From assembly GCA_023484645.1 (NCBI GenBank), contig JAMCZZ010000015.1:1-21282 (forward strand): a DNA stretch of 21,282 nucleotides, in the 5' to 3' direction. Origin of the DNA: Patescibacteria group bacterium (GTDB lineage Bacteria > Patescibacteria > UBA1384 > XYA2-FULL-43-10 > 1-14-0-10-43-13). The notes under the pieces were generated by a model. That model saw only the letters and a program-made list of their open reading frames with translations. It did not search any database and had not been told where the DNA came from. Shown here piece after piece: positions 1 to 6,327 of the stretch (the stretch's first letter is position 1; each line of letters opens with the position of its first letter). A program made the translations under genes and the position numbers.

Positions 1-460
1 CAGCGGTAAAAATAATCGCCTTGTCAATGCGCGAAACTTTATCCGATGTAAGGATGCGAGATTTGCCCAAGAGATCTTTAAGATAATATTTAGTTACACT
101 TTGTGTGTTAGTGTCAATTAAGAAATTTTCCACTTCGCCCAAACCGATGCCTGATTCGGTTTTGGCTTTCATCCCTAAGAGGTAAATTTTCTTATCAATA
201 ATTGCTTTTAAACGGACAATTTCTGAAGGATCAACTAAGTTATCAATTGATGCTGTCACTAAACCCACCGGGTCCCAGTCAATAATATCAATAATTGAAA
301 GTACTTTTTGAGGTGAGAAAAAACCCTCAACTTGTACTGAAAAACCCAGCAGTTGTCCATTTTCTGGATCAACTAAAATTTGGCGGATAGTACCCGCTTT
401 TTCTTGAGTATCGCGAGCGCCAACTGGCAACCCAATCAGTTTAGTTGCTTCAATAAACAT
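1..460 (-). CDS. PRC-barrel domain protein (partial, 3' end outside window)
   Basis: The reading frame opens at an ATG at 460 and is still open at position 1, giving about 153 residues. It begins MFIEATKLIGLPVGARDTQ and later has DPENGQLLGFSV and KIYLLGMKAKTESGIGLGEV. These are two successive small beta-barrel units of the PRC-barrel type (sequence change, hinge, 'G-x-hydrophobic' strands), roughly residues 1-75 and 76-150. PRC-barrel proteins are RNA- or protein-binding adaptors; the substrate cannot be told from sequence. No Shine-Dalgarno precedes the ATG. An extended -10 (TGCTATTAT) ends about 9 nt before it, so the mRNA is probably leaderless. The gene is divergent from the secreted propeller protein at 540. 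Confidence 0.8.
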   Translation of the reverse strand, partial: MFIEATKLIGLPVGARDTQEKAGTIRQILVDPENGQLLGFSVQVEGFFSPQKVLSIIDIIDWDPVGLVTASIDNLVDPSEIVRLKAIIDKKIYLLGMKAKTESGIGLGEVENFLIDTNTQSVTKYYLKDLLGKSRILTSDKVSRIDKAIIFTA

Positions 461-469
461 GCTATTTCA

Positions 470-478
470 ATAATAGCA
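470..478 (-). promoter_or_regulatory. Extended -10 promoter for the PRC-barrel gene
   Basis: On the minus strand the sequence reads TGCTATTAT, a TGn-extended -10 (hexamer at 475-470). The ATG at 460 lies about where transcription would begin, so a leaderless message is expected. No convincing -35 was seen. Confidence 0.45.
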
Positions 479-516
479 CATTGGTTACTCACGTTCATTA
501 TCTTAAATAAATTATG

Positions 517-525
517 TGATACAAT
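517..525 (+). promoter_or_regulatory. Extended -10 promoter for the secreted propeller gene
   Basis: TGATACAAT matches TGn plus TACAAT (hexamer 520-525). The ATG at 540 is only 14 nt beyond the hexamer and has no Shine-Dalgarno, so the leader is expected to be under about 10 nt. No clear -35 element. Confidence 0.45.
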
Positions 526-539
526 GTAAATAGAAAAAC

Positions 540-2015
540 ATGAAGAATTTTAAAAAGTTTTTCATTATATTTTTAAGTGTTGTATTTATAACTCAATTTT
601 TTATTGTTGACTTATTTTTGTTTCCTCAAAAAGCTCATGCTGCTTCACCTCAAATTGTTAATAAACAAGTACAAACATTAGCTAGTGGAGAGAATCTTCT
701 ACATAGTAGTTTGGTTGTTAATAATATGTTATTTGCAGGTACAAGAACCTCTCCTGCTAAGATTATGAAATGGTCTAATTTATCCGATCTTACTTCTTAC
801 TCTGTAAATACTTTTGCAAATGATAACAAGCATAATAAAGCAGAGTCAATGACCTATGATAGTCTCCATAATAAAGTCTATATAGCATTTAGCTGGGAAT
901 ATACGGCTAAGGTTGCCGTTACTCAATTCGACCCCGATACTTTTACATTTACCGATGTTATATACGACGCTACCGAAAATCCAGGTGGCTCTCCTGCTAT
1001 CACGAATGATGGAACGTATCTTTATATTGTAACTTATAATTCTCCTGCCAAAATATTAAAATATCAAATCAGCGATTTTACAAAAGTTGGTTCAGTATCT
1101 ATCACTGGTAGAAACACTGGTCATTCTATTATTTATGACGGAGTTAATCTATATGCTACTGGTGTAACTTCTCCTGGTTGGGTAGCGAAAATAAGTCCCA
1201 ATGATTTAAGCTACTCAACTGCTACTTTCCAAGTAAGTGATGACTATCCCACAGACGACTTAACAAATGTTGGAGATTATATCTACGCCGGGTTAGAGGC
1301 GACTACAGGGATAATCGTTAGGGTGAAAAAATCAGACTTATCTTTAACCCGTATTGCTACAGGTCAGACGACATCAAATTATGGAGTTTATTATGATAGT
1401 CAATATGTTTGGGGTGCTTATAATTCAGCACCAGGAAATTTGATCAGAATTGATCCTGACACACTATTTGTAAATACATTTACTTTTGGTACTGGAGAAA
1501 ATTATTTAAATGAAGTTCTGTCTGACGGTCAAAAATTGATAGCTACCTGTTGGTTGAGTCCAGCAAAAATTTTGCGTTTTAATATTGATACTACTCCTCC
1601 TGTTCTTTCAGTCAATTCTCCTGCTAATGGCATTTCTACAATTTTATCAACAATTGCCATTTCTGGTACTAGCACTGATGTCGTGGCTGGTATTGCTTCT
1701 GTTACAGTTAACGGTGCAGCTGTTTCTAGTCCGACTAGCTTTTCTCAAAACGTTGATCTTTCTTTCGGTTTAAACACAGTTGTTGTTATTGCTACTGATA
1801 ATGCTGGAAATACTACCACCACAAATTTAGATATTACTCGTAATTCTTATTCATCGGGGTCATTGAGTACTAAAAGAGCAATAATAAAAATTAATAATAG
1901 TAAATTAAACCAAAAGTTACAAAGAATAAATCAAAAACGAAAAATAAAATTAGAAATATTAAGAAATAAAATTAAGGATAAACTTGCTAAAATAAAAAAC
2001 AAAGTTTTATTTTAG
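540..2015 (+). CDS. Secreted beta-propeller-like protein with Ig-like domain and basic tail
   Basis: 491 residues. The N-terminus (MKNFKKFFIIFLSVVFITQF) is a basic plus hydrophobic signal peptide, probably cleaved after an AHA motif near residue 35. Residues about 60-350 contain blade-like repeats, each with an S-P/A-x-K-I-type strand: SPAKIMKW near 71, SPAKILKY near 168, SPGWVAKI near 211, APGNLIRI near 297, SPAKILRF near 341. This suggests a five- to seven-bladed propeller. Residues about 350-435 begin DTTPPVLSVNSPANG and end with VVVIATDNAGNTT, which is typical of bacterial Ig-like surface domains. Residues 445-491 are a lysine-rich, probably helical tail that could contact anionic envelope polymers (inference). 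It overlaps the efp stop by 4 nt in convergent orientation. Function unknown; probably surface or extracellular. Confidence 0.85.
   Translation: MKNFKKFFIIFLSVVFITQFFIVDLFLFPQKAHAASPQIVNKQVQTLASGENLLHSSLVVNNMLFAGTRTSPAKIMKWSNLSDLTSYSVNTFANDNKHNKAESMTYDSLHNKVYIAFSWEYTAKVAVTQFDPDTFTFTDVIYDATENPGGSPAITNDGTYLYIVTYNSPAKILKYQISDFTKVGSVSITGRNTGHSIIYDGVNLYATGVTSPGWVAKISPNDLSYSTATFQVSDDYPTDDLTNVGDYIYAGLEATTGIIVRVKKSDLSLTRIATGQTTSNYGVYYDSQYVWGAYNSAPGNLIRIDPDTLFVNTFTFGTGENYLNEVLSDGQKLIATCWLSPAKILRFNIDTTPPVLSVNSPANGISTILSTIAISGTSTDVVAGIASVTVNGAAVSSPTSFSQNVDLSFGLNTVVVIATDNAGNTTTTNLDITRNSYSSGSLSTKRAIIKINNSKLNQKLQRINQKRKIKLEILRNKIKDKLAKIKNKVLF
1987..2015. terminator. AT-only bidirectional hairpin between convergent genes
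   Basis: CTAAAATAAAA (1987-1997) and TTTTATTTTAG (2005-2015) are a perfect 11-bp inverted repeat with a 7-nt loop. It covers the last codons of the propeller gene and the stop of efp. T-rich arms on both strands fit a weak bidirectional terminator, although the stem has almost no GC pairs. Confidence 0.4.
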
Positions 2016-2569
2016 GCTCGTTCGACGTATTGGCCAGTTCTCGTATCGATAACAATTTTGTCGCCATCTTTGATAAATAAAGGGACGTTAATTTGAGCGC
2101 CAGTTTCCAATGTTGCGGGTTTTAGTACCGTTGAAGCAGTGTTACCTTTAAAACCAGGTTCGGTGTAAGTAATTTCTAGTGTAATTTTAATGGGTAACTG
2201 AATATTGATTGGTGAATTTTGAAAATACAAAATATCAACTTCAGCACTTTCTTTGAGGAAATTTGCCATTTTACCAATTTGGGTTGAAGAAATCGAGAAC
2301 TGTTCAAAATTTTTTGCATCCATAAAGTAAAAATTTTCAGCATCTTTATAAAGATATTGAGCTTTTTTGGTTTCTAGTTCTGCTTCTTGAATTTTTTCTG
2401 CCCCAGCAAAAGTTTTTTCGAGTGTTGCACCAGAAATTAAATTTTTTATTTTTGTTCGCAAAATCCCACCACCACGACCAAGTTTAGAGTGCTCAGTATA
2501 AATTACTTGATGTGGTTCGGAATTAAAAATAATTTTGGTGCCAATTTTTAGATCATTAATTGAAAGCAT
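2012..2569 (-). CDS. efp: Translation elongation factor P
   Basis: 185 residues, full family length (about 185-190). The protein has the N-terminal KOW-like domain (1-65), then two OB-type domains. The C-terminal signature is visible (KPATLETGAQINVPLFIKDG, then DTRTGQYVERA). EF-P binds between the P and E sites and relieves stalling at polyproline. The tip of domain I reads KLGRGGG, placing an arginine at residue 32 where E. coli has the modified lysine. Arg32 is the residue that is rhamnosylated by EarP in some bacteria, but no EarP gene is visible here. It lies 9 nt downstream of rpsR and has no clear Shine-Dalgarno, so it is probably translated from the ribosomal-protein mRNA. Confidence 0.95.
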   Translation of the reverse strand: MLSINDLKIGTKIIFNSEPHQVIYTEHSKLGRGGGILRTKIKNLISGATLEKTFAGAEKIQEAELETKKAQYLYKDAENFYFMDAKNFEQFSISSTQIGKMANFLKESAEVDILYFQNSPINIQLPIKITLEITYTEPGFKGNTASTVLKPATLETGAQINVPLFIKDGDKIVIDTRTGQYVERA

Positions 2570-2578
2570 TGTTTGAGC

Positions 2579-2803
2579 TTACTTCTTGACGTATGGTAAA
2601 AGGGCTAAAAATCTAGCTCGTTTAATTGCTTCAGAAAGCATTCGTTGGTGTTTGGCGCAAGTGCCGGTATCACGGGCAGATTTCATTTTTGTCCAAGGTG
2701 TCAAATATTTTATTAAAACGCTTGAATCTTTGTAATCAATATAATCAATTTTCTTACGGCAAAAATTACATTGTTTTCTTGATGGGCTAAATCTTCTGGG
2801 CAT
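2579..2803 (-). CDS. rpsR: Ribosomal protein bS18
   Basis: 74 residues, normal length. The family core is clear (IDYIDYKDSSVLIKYLTP, then TGTCAKHQRMLSEAIKRAR, ending LLPYVKK). The N-terminus keeps CNFC, and a third Cys is in TGTC, so this is the zinc-binding type of bS18. It is part of the 30S platform next to bS6. A good GGAGG Shine-Dalgarno precedes the ATG. Gene order rpsF-ssb-rpsR is the classical bacterial one. Confidence 0.97.
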   Translation of the reverse strand: MPRRFSPSRKQCNFCRKKIDYIDYKDSSVLIKYLTPWTKMKSARDTGTCAKHQRMLSEAIKRARFLALLPYVKK

Positions 2804-2818
2804 TAAAAACCTCCGGGT

Positions 2819-2905
2819 TTTTGGACTAATGGACGAATAGATGAATGGATTAATGGAAGTAACTGGTATTCCTATTTATCTATTAGTCTATTTATCCATT
2901 TATCT
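2819..2905. repeat. Degenerate 7-8 bp AT-rich tandem repeat in the ssb-rpsR gap
   Basis: The 105-bp gap between ssb and rpsR is made of variants of 'GAATGGAT/GAATAGAT' on the left and 'CTATTTAT/CCATTTAT' on the right. The two halves are roughly complementary and could form a long imperfect hairpin around GGAAGTAACTGGTATTCC. It holds no ORF. It may be a repeat-derived spacer inserted into the operon or an mRNA structure that alters rpsR expression relative to ssb. Confidence 0.5.
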
Positions 2906-2908
2906 AAT

Positions 2909-3415
2909 TTAAAAAGGGATTTCGTCTAAATTAATTTCGCCTTCATCAGACGGTTCTTCTTTTTCTTTAGTAGTTTTCTTTGGTTCGGTTTTTTCTTTTG
3001 ATTTATTTTCTTCTTTTTCGATTGAAGGGGAAAATTCTTTGATATCTTCACCCAAATCAGGTGTAGATTCGGTTCCGCCGGTTCCTTTTGGCGTTAAGAA
3101 AACGAAATCTTCCATGACAATTTCAGTCCGATTTCTTTTTCCGCCATCTTGTCCTTCCCACGTGCGGGTTTGCAGTCGGCCTTCGATATATATTTTATGG
3201 CCTTTTTTAACATATTGGGAAATAATTTCGGCAACTTTGCCCCAAGCAACCACGTTGTGAAATTCGGTTTGTTCTTGGTTATTGCCATCTTTGTCGCGCC
3301 AGCGACGATTAGTAGCCACTGAAAAAGAACAGACTGCTTGACCATTAGGGGTATAACGCATTTCCGGATCTCGGGTTACATTACCAACAAGTTGAGCGCG
3401 ATTCAAAGAATACAT
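2909..3415 (-). CDS. ssb: Single-stranded DNA-binding protein
   Basis: 168 residues. The OB fold fills residues 1-105 (starts MYSLNRAQLVGNVTRDPEMR; contains NGQAVCSFSVATNRRW and KGHKIYIEGRLQTRTWEGQD). A flexible acidic/lysine linker of about 50 residues follows, and the protein ends DEIPF, the acidic tip that recruits partner repair and replication proteins. The Shine-Dalgarno AAAGGAG lies at the very end of rpsF, so the two genes are translationally linked (1-nt gap). Confidence 0.96.
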   Translation of the reverse strand: MYSLNRAQLVGNVTRDPEMRYTPNGQAVCSFSVATNRRWRDKDGNNQEQTEFHNVVAWGKVAEIISQYVKKGHKIYIEGRLQTRTWEGQDGGKRNRTEIVMEDFVFLTPKGTGGTESTPDLGEDIKEFSPSIEKEENKSKEKTEPKKTTKEKEEPSDEGEINLDEIPF

Positions 3416-3416
3416 T

Positions 3417-3947
3417 TTACTCCTTTAAAAGCTCGTCGAGCTTTTCGTCTAAAGCCTTGAGACGTTCTTCTTCACCTAATTCAATTTCTGGTTTTTCTAC
3501 TTTTTTAGGTTTAACAGCAGGAATTTGAACTTTCTTTGGTGTTTTTGTTTCTTTTTTTACTTTTTCTATTTCTGTTTCTTCTTTAGCTTCAACTTCGGCT
3601 ATTTTCTTTTCTTCTTTTGGTTCTGGTTTTTCTTTGGTTGATAATTCTTCCTTTTTTGTTATTTTCGTTGAAGTTTCTTTTTTCTTAAAAATAACAATTA
3701 AGTGTCTTAAAATTTCATCTTTAAGATTAAGTTTGCGATTAAGTTCAGTAATTTTTTCTGGATTTATCTCAAAAATAACAGTGGTAAAATAAGCTTCTTT
3801 TTCTTTTTGAATTTTATAAGAAAGCTGTTTTTGGCCTAATGTTGAGGTGGAAATAATTTTTCCATCCAAAGCTTCAATTTCTTTTGAGACTGGTTTTTCT
3901 TTTAAATCTTCCTTTGTGAGGAAGGTAATTTCATATTGCTTATTCAT
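3417..3947 (-). CDS. rpsF: Ribosomal protein bS6 with long charged C-terminal extension
   Basis: 176 residues against about 95-135 for most bS6. Residues 1-95 are the ferredoxin-like bS6 fold (YEITFLTKEDLKEKPVSKEI, LGQKQLSYKIQKEKEAYFTT, LNLKDEILRHLIVI). Residues 96-176 are a Lys/Glu-rich, probably helical extension (for example KKVQIPAVKPKKVEKPEIEL) with no bS6 homology that I can see. bS6 pairs with bS18 on the 30S platform. There is no Shine-Dalgarno; a promoter with its -10 only 9 nt before the ATG predicts a leaderless mRNA. First gene of the rpsF-ssb-rpsR-efp unit. Confidence 0.92.
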   Translation of the reverse strand: MNKQYEITFLTKEDLKEKPVSKEIEALDGKIISTSTLGQKQLSYKIQKEKEAYFTTVIFEINPEKITELNRKLNLKDEILRHLIVIFKKKETSTKITKKEELSTKEKPEPKEEKKIAEVEAKEETEIEKVKKETKTPKKVQIPAVKPKKVEKPEIELGEEERLKALDEKLDELLKE

Positions 3948-3956
3948 AGCTTTTTA

Positions 3957-3985
3957 AATATACCAGAAGAATTAATTTTTTGCAA
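3957..3985 (-). promoter_or_regulatory. Promoter of the rpsF-ssb-rpsR-efp operon
   Basis: Minus strand: -35 TTGCAA (3985-3980), 17-bp spacer, -10 TATATT (3962-3957) with a TG extension. The predicted start of transcription is around 3950, 3 nt from the rpsF ATG, so the operon mRNA should be leaderless. Confidence 0.65.
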
Positions 3986-4002
3986 GAGTAATGATTTCAA
4001 AA

Positions 4003-4024
4003 AGCCCCACCTTTTGGTAGGGCT
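4003..4024 (-). terminator. Intrinsic terminator of the NYN-domain gene
   Basis: Minus strand: AGCCCTACC, AAAA loop, GGTGGGGCT, then TTTTT. Nine pairs with one G-U. It begins 7 nt after the stop codon at 4031. Confidence 0.8.
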
Positions 4025-4030
4025 GAACTT

Positions 4031-4636
4031 TTATTCTTCGATATCCTCCTCGATCGAAATTTGTTCATCAGCAGGCATTTCTTCGGTTGTATCTTCGGAG
4101 AAACCAGTATAAATCAGATTCTCATCATCTTTGACCATGAAACGGATATTCCAGAATCTATCCAAACAGTTAGTGAAATGAGGGCTTAAACCGTATGTAA
4201 TACCACATCCTTCTACTTTCTTGTTAAAAGACGAAGAGAGAAGTTTGGCAACGTGTCGAAAGTCACCGTCTCGTGTAACAATAATGGCGGTATCGAACCA
4301 GTTACGGTACCTAATAATCTCACAAACCAACTGGCAGTCAGAATAACCTTGATATTTGGTAACATTACCTTCCTGGTGGGAGGTTTTAGTGATAGTAACT
4401 ACTTGGATACCATTTTGTCTCATGCGCATAATGGTAGCGTGTATTTGAGAATCAACGCGGCCTCGAGGCGAAATAGAAATTAACATCATGCTTTTTTCAA
4501 TTGATCGGCCGTCGCTGATTTTTCGGATGAGCTCAAGTATATCGATAGCAATTCCGTCTTGAGAACGAATAAATTGAATCATATCGAAAAAATTATCGCC
4601 GTCAATGAAAATCCCCACTTTTTCTTTTTTGTTCAA
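4031..4636 (-). CDS. NYN-domain (LabA/DUF88-like) putative RNase
   Basis: 201 residues. The PIN-like NYN fold is recognisable from its acidic residues: D12 and D14 in GIFIDGDNFF, D100 in GYSDCQLVCEI, and D123/D125 in VTRDGDF. NYN proteins are metal-dependent nucleases acting on structured RNA. Residues about 165-201 form an acidic tail (DTTEEMPADEQISIEEDIEE). The first codon is TTG at 4636-4634, chosen because GGGAG lies 8 nt upstream and the conserved first strand starts a few residues later. It is a single-gene unit with its own promoter and terminator. No toxin-antitoxin partner is adjacent. Confidence 0.85.
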   Translation of the reverse strand: MNKKEKVGIFIDGDNFFDMIQFIRSQDGIAIDILELIRKISDGRSIEKSMMLISISPRGRVDSQIHATIMRMRQNGIQVVTITKTSHQEGNVTKYQGYSDCQLVCEIIRYRNWFDTAIIVTRDGDFRHVAKLLSSSFNKKVEGCGITYGLSPHFTNCLDRFWNIRFMVKDDENLIYTGFSEDTTEEMPADEQISIEEDIEE

Positions 4637-4680
4637 GATCTCTTCTCCCTTTATACAGAAGATGTGAAAAGCTGAATAAC

Positions 4681-4709
4681 ATCTTATCAGAAAAAATGAT
4701 AAAAGTCAA
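4681..4709 (-). promoter_or_regulatory. Promoter of the NYN-domain gene
   Basis: Minus strand: TTGACT (4709-4704), 17-bp spacer, TAAGAT (4686-4681). This predicts an untranslated leader of about 38 nt, which includes the GGGAG ribosome-binding site. Confidence 0.6.
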
Positions 4710-4722
4710 GAGTTTTTAAAAA

Positions 4723-4745
4723 GCCCTTCCTTAGACAGGAAAGGC
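4723..4745 (-). terminator. Intrinsic terminator overlapping the end of the 4731 gene
   Basis: Minus strand: GCCTTTCCT, loop GTCTA, AGGAAGGGC, then TTTTT. One pair is G-U. The stem includes the last codons and the stop of the gene at 4731-5162. Confidence 0.75.
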
Positions 4746-5162
4746 GTGAAGGCTACAGAGATATTCTTCGATCGCCTTACTACCATACAAAACCGGAAAA
4801 GGTAAGGTTCGATTTCGAAGAAGTGGAGAGGAAAGAACAAATACGAATTGAATGTTGCGAGGGATAGCTTTGATATAGCAATCAAAAAGCATTTTTATAC
4901 CTCGGCCATCAATTGCTTCCAACCCGTTGGAGTGGAAAACATCAGAGGAAAATCCGAAATCACCAGCGTCACCATGAAGAATAATGTGACCGTTGTCGTC
5001 TACTTCTTTGATAATATGATCAATCTCTATTTCAAGGTGAGCAGCGATGTCGGTATCAAGTCTACCTTGTAAAACAATAATTGCTGAGGGGGCAGGGGTA
5101 CGGTCAAGAAATAATGGTATGCGCCAAGCGGCAAAACTTCCTACTTGCAACAGTGCTTTCAT
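4731..5162 (-). CDS. Unassigned alpha/beta protein, crotonase-like or STAS-like
   Basis: 143 residues. The ATG has a good AGGAG 9 nt upstream. The core is a strand-helix-strand unit: SAIIVLQGRLDTDIAAHLEI, then a helix, then GHIILHGDAGDFGFSSDVF. 'G-D-x-G-D-F-x-F-S-S-D' resembles the crotonase oxyanion-hole segment. The arrangement GRLD-helix-strand-'D..FSS' also resembles STAS anti-sigma-antagonist domains. The protein is too short for a full crotonase (about 260), and no STAS phospho-serine context is decisive. It is a single-gene unit with a consensus-like promoter (TTGACA/TAAAAT) and a terminator. An RsbW-like ATPase at 15791 would be a possible partner if it is STAS. Family assignment is uncertain. 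Confidence 0.7.
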   Translation of the reverse strand: MKALLQVGSFAAWRIPLFLDRTPAPSAIIVLQGRLDTDIAAHLEIEIDHIIKEVDDNGHIILHGDAGDFGFSSDVFHSNGLEAIDGRGIKMLFDCYIKAIPRNIQFVFVLSSPLLRNRTLPFPVLYGSKAIEEYLCSLHAFPV

Positions 5163-5192
5163 GAATTTCAGCTCCTTTCACAAGATTGATCT

Positions 5193-5221
5193 ATTTTATT
5201 CCTTTAAGGTTCATTTGTCAA
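5193..5221 (-). promoter_or_regulatory. Strong promoter of the 4731 gene
   Basis: Minus strand: perfect -35 TTGACA (5221-5216), 17-bp spacer, -10 TAAAAT (5198-5193). It starts 6 nt beyond the ychF stop codon. Confidence 0.75.
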
Positions 5222-5226
5222 GGAAT

Positions 5227-6327
5227 TTAAACATTAAATCTAAAAAGCATCACGTCGCCGTCTTGGGCGATATAAGTTTTGCCTTCGGTTTTAATCAGGC
5301 CTTTCTCTTTGCAATTTTGCCAGCCTTGATGCTCAACAAAATCATTATACTTTATTACGTCGGCGGCAATGAATCCGCGTTCAAAATCAGTGTGAATTTT
5401 GCCTGCGGCCTGAGGCGCTGTGGAATTTTTAACAACTGTCCAAGCTCGAGTTTCTTTTTCGCCAGAAGTGAAAAAGGTGATTAGTCCTAAAGTAACGTAT
5501 GCAGCCGAAATTAAGCGGTTAAGACCGCTCTCTTTTAAATTTAGAGATTCTAAAAATTCTTTTTGGTCAGCGTCATTTAACTCACCAAGCTCTGATTCAA
5601 TTTTAGCCGAAATGGGAATTAGAGCGTCAGGATTTTTAATTATTTCGCCAAGATGATATTTTTCAATTAATTCTTTAGGTTCTATGGTAGCCATTTCTTC
5701 CGAAACATTAGCAATATATAAAACTGGTTTTGAGGTAATAAATTGAAATTCACAAATTGGTTCTAAGTCTTCGATATTGGGGAAAATAGCCCAAATGGGC
5801 ATTTCTTCTTCGAGTCCAGCTTTAATTTTTTCTAAAATTAAAATTTTCTTTTTAGTTTCGTTATCCCCGGGTTTAAGATTTTTTTGCATTCTCTCTAGTG
5901 TTTTTTCAGCCAGTGTTAGGTCAGCCAGAATTAATTCAAGATTAATAGTTCTAATATCTTCAGCGGGGTTAATTTGACCGTCAACATGAATAATATCAGG
6001 ATTTTCAAAAAATCTGATCACCATAGCGATTGCGTCAGTTTCTTTAATGTGTGAGAGAAATTGGTTGCCTAAACCCTCACCCTTGTGAGCGCCTTTAACT
6101 AAACCAGCGATATCAATAAATTCAATGGTGGTAGGGACAGTTTTTTGGCTTTTAGAAATTTCTGTTAATTTTCCCAATCGAACGTCTGGTACTTCAACCA
6201 CGCCGACATTGGGGTCAATGGTGCAAAAAGGATAATTACTTGCTTCAGCTTGTGCGTTTTTAACCAAAGCGTTAAATAAGGTGGACTTACCCACATTAGG
6301 TAGTCCGACTATTCCTATACTTAGCAT
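5227..6327 (-). CDS. ychF: Ribosome-associated ATPase YchF (EngD), 5' end rebuilt by element insertion
   Basis: 366 residues, normal length (363 in E. coli). P-loop GLPNVGKST at residues 8-16. Switch II-type segment FIDIAGLVKGAHKGEGLGNQ. NVSE replaces the GTP-specific NKxD, the hallmark of ATP preference in YchF. The C-terminal TGS domain follows (FTSGEKETRAW to DVMLFRFNV). The first 31 nt overlap the 3' end of the serine recombinase in another frame. The Shine-Dalgarno GGAG and the ATG both lie inside that gene. Codons 1-3 (ATG CTA AGT) replace the original ATG AGT TTA AGT, which remains at 14802-14789. Transcription in the present arrangement presumably comes from the recombinase operon, because no clear promoter was found just upstream. 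Confidence 0.97.
   Translation of the reverse strand: MLSIGIVGLPNVGKSTLFNALVKNAQAEASNYPFCTIDPNVGVVEVPDVRLGKLTEISKSQKTVPTTIEFIDIAGLVKGAHKGEGLGNQFLSHIKETDAIAMVIRFFENPDIIHVDGQINPAEDIRTINLELILADLTLAEKTLERMQKNLKPGDNETKKKILILEKIKAGLEEEMPIWAIFPNIEDLEPICEFQFITSKPVLYIANVSEEMATIEPKELIEKYHLGEIIKNPDALIPISAKIESELGELNDADQKEFLESLNLKESGLNRLISAAYVTLGLITFFTSGEKETRAWTVVKNSTAPQAAGKIHTDFERGFIAADVIKYNDFVEHQGWQNCKEKGLIKTEGKTYIAQDGDVMLFRFNV

Noticed and set aside
5047..5484. Plus-strand ORF of 145 codons overlapping ychF and the 4731 gene
   Set aside because: It is antisense to two well-supported genes, has no ribosome-binding site, and its composition reflects the opposite strand.
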